In this document: positions 57,718-64,000 of the stretch, piece by piece
Numbering within the stretch: position 1 is the stretch's first letter
How the letters are laid out: each line of letters starts with the position of its first letter
Origin: Alopecurus myosuroides
Lineage: Eukaryota > Streptophyta > Magnoliopsida > Poales > Poaceae
Length of the DNA: 64,000 nt
Assembly: GCA_028641055.1 (NCBI GenBank)
Contig: JAPCYS010000849.1
Coordinates: 496,001 to 560,000, forward strand
Direction: 5' to 3'
Notes under the pieces: model-generated
Databases searched by the model: none
Told to the model about the DNA's origin: nothing
Seen by the model: the letters and a program-made list of their open reading frames with translations, nothing else
Translations under genes and position numbers: made by a program

Positions 57718-58871
57718 TCTGGTATCCAGAGCTAGATTGACACGAATCCGACACCCACACCCCTCCCCATCCACCAATTTTTCTTCTATCCACCATAAAT
57801 TCGAAAATTTGACCAAAAATAGCCAAAAGGGATTTCGACCAATCTCTCGATTTGTTGAGTTTTTCGTGGTTTTGATTCATAGATTTGTTGCCAAAGACCA
57901 TTCCCCACCTTTCTATCCAGCCACTTTCCTCGAATTTGTCCAAAAAATTTCTTGATTTGAGAGGAATTTCGAAATTGAGCAAAATCACAGAAAAATTCCT
58001 ACTTTTCGATTCTTGGACAGATTTTGTATCTTGTTTTTCTTTGTCGTTGTTGCTCCGATTTGAATGAGGCAAGTTCCTACGCGTCGCCATCGACATCGCC
58101 TACGCATCTACATCAATGGATGCACACGCCATCGACATGCACCGGCCGCAAGTCCGAGATCATCCACCACATAGGTATAACTTGCTTCCGCTTGAACTAA
58201 CCCATTCCTTTGTGTACCTTACCTATTCGGACTAGTTCTTTTACACCGCTTGGCATCACATTTGTGGCACCGAAAGTGCGAGTGTTTGCGCTTGTGAGAG
58301 CTTAGTTTCGAGTAGGCATTGGCATTTGGGAATCATCTCCGCATCATCATACATCAAAAAGCGAAAAATCAAAGAAAAAAAAAAGAGCCCGAAGCAAAAA
58401 GAGCCAAAAGAAGCAATGATCGTTGCCAATTTCTATCATTTGTAGGAACGCCTAGCTTCGACTTGCACTGAGCTTAGTCTTCGATAGATACATTTCATCT
58501 CCGCTCGTCCATTGGCCGCACTAACCCCATTTATCACTTGTGTGTGTGTGTTTTTAGTTTCCACCATATTATTTTCCTCCACTAGGTTTGGTTTTCGTGC
58601 TAACTTTTCTTTGGTTCTTCTCCACGTTTTACAACATACTTTTCTTTGGATTTGTCGTTTTCTCGCCACATTTCTAACCCATTGCCATCCACCCATAAGC
58701 CGTGTGTGTTTTGGAGCGTGTTTTTGGGATCTTTCGAACTCAAGTGACTTCATTCTTTTTGTTAACGGTTTCTCTTTGCATGGTCCACTAGTTTCCAATA
58801 TTTGCTAAAAGGTGAGGTTTGAGCTCTTAGGTCTTCACACTCTATATATGCACTTGTGCTTGTGAGTAACC
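57718..58871 (+). other. E12 leader, including the PBS
   Basis: PBS at 57720-57732. TG microsatellite near 58539-58552. No supported gene. Strongly similar to the E9 leader read on the other strand. Confidence 0.75.
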
Positions 58872-59783
58872 ATGTGTAGCGGGAGCGAAGCATATGGAGG
58901 CCATGATGACCATGACGAGTCCATGATGGACCACTACGACTACAACGAGCTAGACATGGACCTCCACTCCTACGAGCACGACATTGTGGATGGCCACTAC
59001 TACGAGCATGACATGGTGGATCACCACCACTACTACGACCACGACGTCGAGCTCTACACCGACTACTCCTCCCCAAGCATCATCGACATGGAGGAGCACC
59101 ACACCAACCACGACAACTTCGAATCCATGAGCTCCAACGACATGAACCACTACTACAACTATGACACCGCAAGCTTGGATGACGATATGGAGCCGTGCTA
59201 CACCGACAACGCATCCACAAACATGACGGAGTACGACACCGACAACGACTCCACAAGCATGAGGGACAATATGGACCTCTACACCTACTTCGAATCCGAC
59301 ATGGATGAGCTCACTTACAAGAACTTCTTCTCCAAGCTTCGAGGGCCAAGTTATCATATGTCATATGGTTCATGCTCAACACCAAGGAACTTCAAGGAGA
59401 ATGCCAAGGCCAACACAAGACAACCCCCTTCCACCTCAAGATGGTGCAACGACAAGAAATCCGACAAGTTGGCAACGTCAAGATTGTCTCCTTCGACATC
59501 AAGACGGCGCCACAAGAAGGACATCATCGAGGCCCCATCAAGCGAGAAGGTTAAGAGGCCAACGCATCCAAATGACTTTCAGAGTCATACCACACATGAA
59601 GTGCGGGAACGCCGCAAGCTTCGTCATCAACAAACTTCAAGCTATCATCACCAAGATCGTCGCCATGATCATCATCGATATATGGGAGAGAGTGGTACAC
59701 CCACCTCACCGCATCTTCCACCACAAGTTCCACGACGACATTGGTTTGAGCATCGCTCGCCATCACCACTACCTCGACCTTGA
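58872..59783 (+). CDS. E12 Gag N-terminal fragment, D/H/Y-rich
   Basis: An intact frame of 303 codons. MCSGSEAYGGHDDHDES begins the same acidic, His- and Tyr-rich domain as E9 (to about residue 150, DMDELTYKNFFSKL). A basic S/R/K stretch follows (STSRRRHKKDIIE). It ends HRSPSPLPRP, 20 bases before the LTR, where E9 continues with RHRQGRGDPLQ. Neither capsid core nor knuckle is present. No known domain; the composition would allow metal binding, which is a guess. Confidence 0.65.
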   Translation: MCSGSEAYGGHDDHDESMMDHYDYNELDMDLHSYEHDIVDGHYYEHDMVDHHHYYDHDVELYTDYSSPSIIDMEEHHTNHDNFESMSSNDMNHYYNYDTASLDDDMEPCYTDNASTNMTEYDTDNDSTSMRDNMDLYTYFESDMDELTYKNFFSKLRGPSYHMSYGSCSTPRNFKENAKANTRQPPSTSRWCNDKKSDKLATSRLSPSTSRRRHKKDIIEAPSSEKVKRPTHPNDFQSHTTHEVRERRKLRHQQTSSYHHQDRRHDHHRYMGESGTPTSPHLPPQVPRRHWFEHRSPSPLPRP

Positions 59784-59803
59784 CTCTTCTTCAAGGGGGG
59801 ATA

Positions 59804-60884
59804 TGATGTAGCCCACCGTATTCAACCAAGCACAACATCGATACACAACAAGGTGAACTCACTCCTATCTCCGTATGTTTCCGGTGACTTGGTGAACGGT
59901 GCTCTACCTCATGAAATACCCCTCTACATGCATAGGTGGGATCACACCATGGAGACCCAAGATGGTGCCCAAGATGCTCAAGAACATATCCAAGAAGGTG
60001 CACATGAAGCTAGGAAGGAAGTGGGTGAAGACTGCGTCAAGATCGGAGCTCCGAGGAGGAAGAACGGAGGGAAACGGGGTCTCGGCCTCAACCCCCGGCC
60101 AGGCCGGCCTCCCCTGGCCTCAAGCCGGCCTCCTCATCCCACCCTGGCCTCAGGACGGCCTACCCTGGCCTCAGGGCGGCCACCAGCCCGAGGGAGCCGG
60201 CCTCCCACCCTGGCCTCAGGCCGGGCTCCCCAGGCCCCAGGCCGGGCACCAGGCAGAGGGCGCCGGCCCCCACCCTGGCCTCAGGCCGGCTGCCACCCAG
60301 GCAGGCGCAGCCTCCCACCCCGGCCTCACAGGCCGGCCATGCCGGCCTCCCAGGCTGGACTGCCCTGTTTTGTGCAGAAATGCACCATTTTGGCACCGTT
60401 TCGCCCCACCTTTCCCCCTAGGCTATATAAGGGACTCCGGTGGCTAGTTCTAGGGATAGAGTTGACTTTGAGATAGAATTGAGCTTGTTGCTCCTCCTCT
60501 CATGTGGAGAACCTCCCCCATGGGATCCATGGCTACTCCATGGATTCATCTATTGGATTGTATCAAGATCTCTCCAAGGAGCTACTCTTTCACCTTGAGA
60601 TTCTAGTAGTGCTTGCCAACCTTCCCCTTGTGGATTCTGTTGGATTGGTGGACCGGCCGGTGAGAGGAACCGGTTTCAATTAGCGTGTTGTTGACTTGGG
60701 TTTGCGATCCTTCGTAGGCTTCACGAGTTATCTTCCCCTTTTTGTGTTTCCACGCGTTTGCCCACAATTTCCCCTCGATCCCCCCTCTCGTGTTCATCGT
60801 GTTCATTGCGTTCTTCGTGCGTTCTTCGTTCGTTCTTGTCGATTCGTGGAGATCGGGCCAACTTAGAGGTCAACACCTATATCA
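59804..60884 (+). repeat. E12 3' LTR (1,081 bp)
   Basis: Differs from the 5' copy at scattered positions (for example 59882-59883 GG against AA). TATA box TATATAA at 60424-60430; GGCC-rich array about 60095-60360. Confidence 0.92.
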
Positions 60885-62089
60885 GTTTGTGTGATATAGA
60901 AGTCGTTTGGTAACAAGATTGTACACCTTGTTAACAGATCACTTTTGTATACTCAAACACTTGAGTGTCAACCACAAACAAATAGAAGATCACATAACCT
61001 AGTACATCTCAACCATTTGTATATGAAAGGTAATTTGGGGGAAAGCCTAGCTAACTTGTCAACAAATTCTTCTTATATGCATAGGGCAAAACTGATGTCA
61101 TAAAATATACCTACATTCTTTTATAATCATCTAAGAGAAATATTTGCTTGGAGTAATTGGTTGTCTTCACCACAAGGGTGAGATAGTTGAAGATGAAATC
61201 CAAGAGATGATCTTACTTGCAAGTGACAAAGGTTGTACCTGAAGACTAGTGGCAACTAGAGCCAAGGATATTGCAGGCACTAGAAGACCACGAGAAGCAA
61301 CACTTCCTCAGTAAGGGAGCAAAACAAATTATCCAGTGAATCATTAGGTAATATTAGAGAACTTAGAACCTCTGTGCTTTGTCAAGTTCATCAGAGATGA
61401 AGAACACATAATAATCTTCTTAATGGAAATAATTATCAAATCCTTCTCGTACATAAGACAAATGATATGACCAAAATTCGTTTATACATAACCATGCAAA
61501 CGATTACATGTACTAAAAACAACATTGGATAAAAGCTATTTGGAACCTAGGTGGAAAACAAACAAATAAGATTCTAAAGCCGCATAAAAGAAAACAACTC
61601 CATTCATTACCAAGAGTCATTTGCTATGACTTGGAATAAAATTCCCAATTTGGTGATTTTAATCACAAAGCATAAAGCTACTAAGTAGTTTTACAAATTA
61701 TTTCCTACAATACTTGTATCTAAAATTTATTCAACGAAAAACTCACCATTATTGCTATAACATGATTGTTGTGTTATATTCATGTGATGACACGTATGAA
61801 AGAATTTTCAAAATCCATTTGAAGTTTAAATGAAGAGAAAATAACAAAATCACTTAAATTGAACACCCCAAGTGAAAATTTAAATCTTATCAAATTGCAC
61901 AAAAACAAAACATGGAGGTTGCATTTTTTATAAGGATTCTAAAATGATTTTTAATAATTTTTCTGTTCAAAAAAAGATCCAGAAAACAATGTATTTCTCT
62001 TCAGATTGGTAACAGAAGGACTAAACTGCAATTAATAGAGACTTTAGGGGGTATCAAAAATCGCCTTTACAATTACCTTTCCTCTTCCT

Positions 62090-62660
62090 CTGCCAGAAGG
62101 AAGAGGAGAGTATCGTCGTGGCATCGTTGCCATTTCCACCTCTTGTTTGTTTGCCTCCTCATCACCGATAAGAAGCAGACAAGGTTGTGTCGTCTACATC
62201 TCTCTCTATTCTCTATTGTACAGTCTCTCTCTCTCTCTACACTAAACCGAACCCAAACCCTAACCCTAACCCGTCGGCCGCCTCTTGTCGTCGTAGCCTC
62301 CGTCCGCGCCGGGATGAATTGATTTCATCAAGAGGTGCGGCGTGACCTTCTCTTCCTCCTCGAGAAGAGGCAGAAGCGAGGAAGGCTGGGAGCCACGTAA
62401 TCGCGTCGTTCCCTTCTCTCTCTGCCATCGGCCACCGTGGAAGCTCACCGGCAAATTCGACCTCACCTATGCTCACTGGCACGCCCACAAGCTCCACGGT
62501 GAGCTTCTTCACCTCGTCGTGTTCCCCTTTTTCAAATTCATCGCCGAATGGTTATTGTCACCGTGCACCGCCGGCCAACGTCGCGCCGGTGATCGCCGGG
62601 GTCACTCTGGTGACCATTTGGTCACACCGCGGCCACCCACAGTCTCTACAGAGCTCCTTT
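62090..62660 (+). promoter_or_regulatory. Promoter/leader-like block of E8
   Basis: CT-rich microsatellites (62205-62232), then AAACCCTAACCCTAACCC (about 62250-62267, containing a plant telo-box AAACCCTAA), then GC-rich text to 62660. This order resembles a plant core promoter followed by a leader. Open frames (62342-62662 and on the other strand) show no conserved protein. Confidence 0.4.
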
Positions 62661-63827
62661 AGCTAGTTGAAGCAATCAAACGAACAAATTCGAATCAAAT
62701 CAACCGATTGAATTCGAGCAGAGAAGATTTGCTCTGTTGTGATGTGTTCATGAAGTCATCTTGACGTCGTAATATTTTTTCTTTTATTTTATTTTTTGAA
62801 TTATAATTTCAACTCATAGGGGGTCCCACCTATCAATTTAAAAATGGCAGAAAAAGGTATAACCTTATAAATTCAATATCTTTTGATTTAATTATCACAA
62901 AAATACAAATAAAATATGTAGATGTTTAAAAAATAAAATATAAATGTTTATATAACTTTCAAAAATGTTTGATGAAGTTTAAATTTAAACATCATTTGAA
63001 TTTAAATTAATTCATTTAAATTGAGCAAAAATGAGGACTAATTCAATAAATCAAAAAAATACAAGTTATAAACCAAAATGCTTAGAAAGTCAAATGCAAT
63101 TCAATTGTTATGTTTTCCAAATCATTTGAACAATTTTTAATATGAGAAACATTTTGAATAGCCATTTAATACATTCAAAAATTGAGAAAATAATGAACTT
63201 ATTCAAATATTTTCATAAAATTTTAAATGATATATCAAATTAACGAGGAAAACAATTCCAACTCAGATATGTCAAAATAAAACATTTTTTTAACTTATGA
63301 ATTCTATTTTAAGAAGTATAATGGAAGTCTACAAGATTCCAATATAACTAGGACTAACCATCACCACCCTATTTTCTTTAATACTGAATCCTAATAAATT
63401 TGCACTTCCTCACCCTCATCACAAACATTATTGGATTACAGGATGGTTGAGTTAATTGTGTTATATACTCATTTCCAATTAGATTCTTTGTCCTAGTTCT
63501 ACACTTTTAATTGAATTAGAAACAAAATGTTCTTGTTATCTTTTAAAAGTTGTTTTCAATATGATATTGTTTTATTACCTAACCATGTGATACCTACTTA
63601 TAAGTTAAACATGATAACAATTGATTGTTAAATAAAAGTGAAACACTCATGAGACTAAAGAAGTAACAACATCATCACCACAAGTAATGAAACAACTCTA
63701 AGTCACCTAAAATATGTGTGATTAAGTTATCATATCAAATATTTTGTGATGCATCTCATTAGTATGCATGTATAATCTTGCCAGTGTTTTCTGTAGTCCT
63801 TACCGGGACTACTATGTTATCTTTCAG

Positions 63828-63894
63828 ATCTCGGGATTTCCACGCAGCCCTTGAACCCCGAAGACATGTATTATTGTTATTATCTCTATCTCAG
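63828..63894 (+). other. Exon-like segment of E8
   Basis: TTATCTTTCAG before it and CTCAG|GCAAGTCATC after it: an acceptor-like and a GC-donor-like site as in E3 and E11 exon 1. Its 67 bases have a TGA in the frame used by E11, so coding is not supported here. Confidence 0.3.
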
Positions 63895-64000
63895 GCAAGT
63901 CATCACTTTCTCATATCCTTTGCATTATCTCCTAAAGAAATATTTGCAAAACCCTATCATTTTACCACCTTATTCTCAAAAGAATGTATAATCTTGTTTT

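Larger units (their letters stand above)
56641..60884 (+). mobile_element. E12: small deletion derivative of the E9 family
   Basis: TSD GTTTG (56636-56640 and 60885-60889). LTRs 56641-57717 and 59804-60884, PBS TGGTATCCAGAGC from 57720, polypurine tract TCAAGGGGGGATA before 59804. The interior is only 2.1 kb: leader plus the first 300 codons of an E9-like gag. It then jumps to the last bases before the polypurine tract. It carries no protease, repeat ORF, RT or integrase. Confidence 0.93.
32360..64000 (+). mobile_element. E8: very long LTR-like sequence, host of E9, E10 and E12
   Basis: It starts TGTAACATCCCAG at 32360, the same kind of terminus as the E11 LTR (TGTAACATCCCAAG), inside the protease text of E7; the five bases before it are ATTGA. 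With insertions removed its pieces are 32360-32478, 39684-39980, 55907-56640 and 60890-64000, about 4.3 kb, and the end is not reached. Organisation is that of a long gypsy LTR: AT-rich, then a GC-rich promoter-like part (62090-62660), then AT-rich. An exon-like segment with a GC-type donor (63828-63894) matches E3 and E11. No coding region is supported. Confidence 0.55.
60890..64000 (+). other. E8 right-hand piece: AT-rich body, promoter-like block, AT-rich tail
   Basis: 60890-62080 and 62760-63780 are AT-rich without supported genes; the text near 62940-63260 (TTTAAATTTAAAC, ATTTGAATTTAAATT) resembles AT-rich parts of the E11 LTR. The block 62090-62660 is described separately. No terminus is seen before the window ends. 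Confidence 0.5.

Noticed and set aside
62250..62267. Interstitial telomere array
   Set aside because: Only two to three imperfect units, better read as a telo-box in a promoter-like block.

Overview
The window reads as repeat-rich nuclear DNA of a large-genome grass. A pooid or Triticeae species (wheat, barley, rye relatives) fits best, judging from the density and style of long-LTR Ty3/gypsy elements. This is an inference; no host gene, rRNA or functional tRNA gene was recognised. Almost every base can be assigned to mobile DNA, and seven insertions can be closed to the base with 5-bp target-site duplications (TSDs) or LTR/PBS/PPT landmarks. I label the elements E1 to E12.

Left block (1-22686). 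E3 (8954-21685, + strand) is a chromodomain-type (Tekay/Del-like) gypsy element with LTRs of about 4.6 kb. It sits in a LINE endonuclease relic (21686-22030). E2 (1273-8953, - strand), a CRM-like gypsy element with almost complete gag-pol, lies in the 5' LTR of E3. E1 (1-1272), the right part of another LTR, lies in the 3' LTR of E2. The 3' LTR of E3 carries E4 (20142-21351), a 1.2-kb palindrome whose two outer ends both look like the U5 end of an LTR, flanked by the TSD GAGCA.

Middle block (22687-32359). E5 (22692-29705, + strand, TSD ACTCG) is a non-autonomous relative of E2. It keeps related LTRs and a gag start but lacks reverse transcriptase, RNase H and integrase. In their place it has an in-frame array of 22-residue repeats. 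To its right are an unassigned stretch, a foldback element with CACTA/TAGTG ends (E6, 30217-31433) and a decayed CRM-like relic on the - strand (E7, 31434-32359).

Right block (32360-64000). E8 is one very long LTR-like sequence (+ strand) that starts inside the protease region of E7 and runs off the window. It is split by three insertions: E9 (32479-39678, - strand, TSD GTGAC), E10 (39981-55901, - strand, TSD TTATG) and E12 (56641-60884, + strand, TSD GTTTG). E11 (44991-55132, - strand, TSD ATGGG), two near-identical 4.6-kb LTRs around a 0.9-kb deletion-scarred interior, is nested in the 5' LTR of E10. The nesting therefore reaches four levels (E7 > E8 > E10 > E11).

How the parts relate. E2 is the only element with a nearly complete polymerase, yet its integrase has lost two of three catalytic residues. 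E5, E9 and E12 share its type of LTR (TGATG...CATCA, GGCCGGCC-rich array before the TATA box, methionine-tRNA-type PBS), so they look like a parasite series mobilised by E2-like relatives. E5 and E9 are separate insertions that carry the same replacement ORF with different repeat numbers. This conserved ORF without a known function, the palindrome E4, and a possible two-exon coding unit hidden in the long LTRs of E3 and E11 are the most interesting signals in the window.
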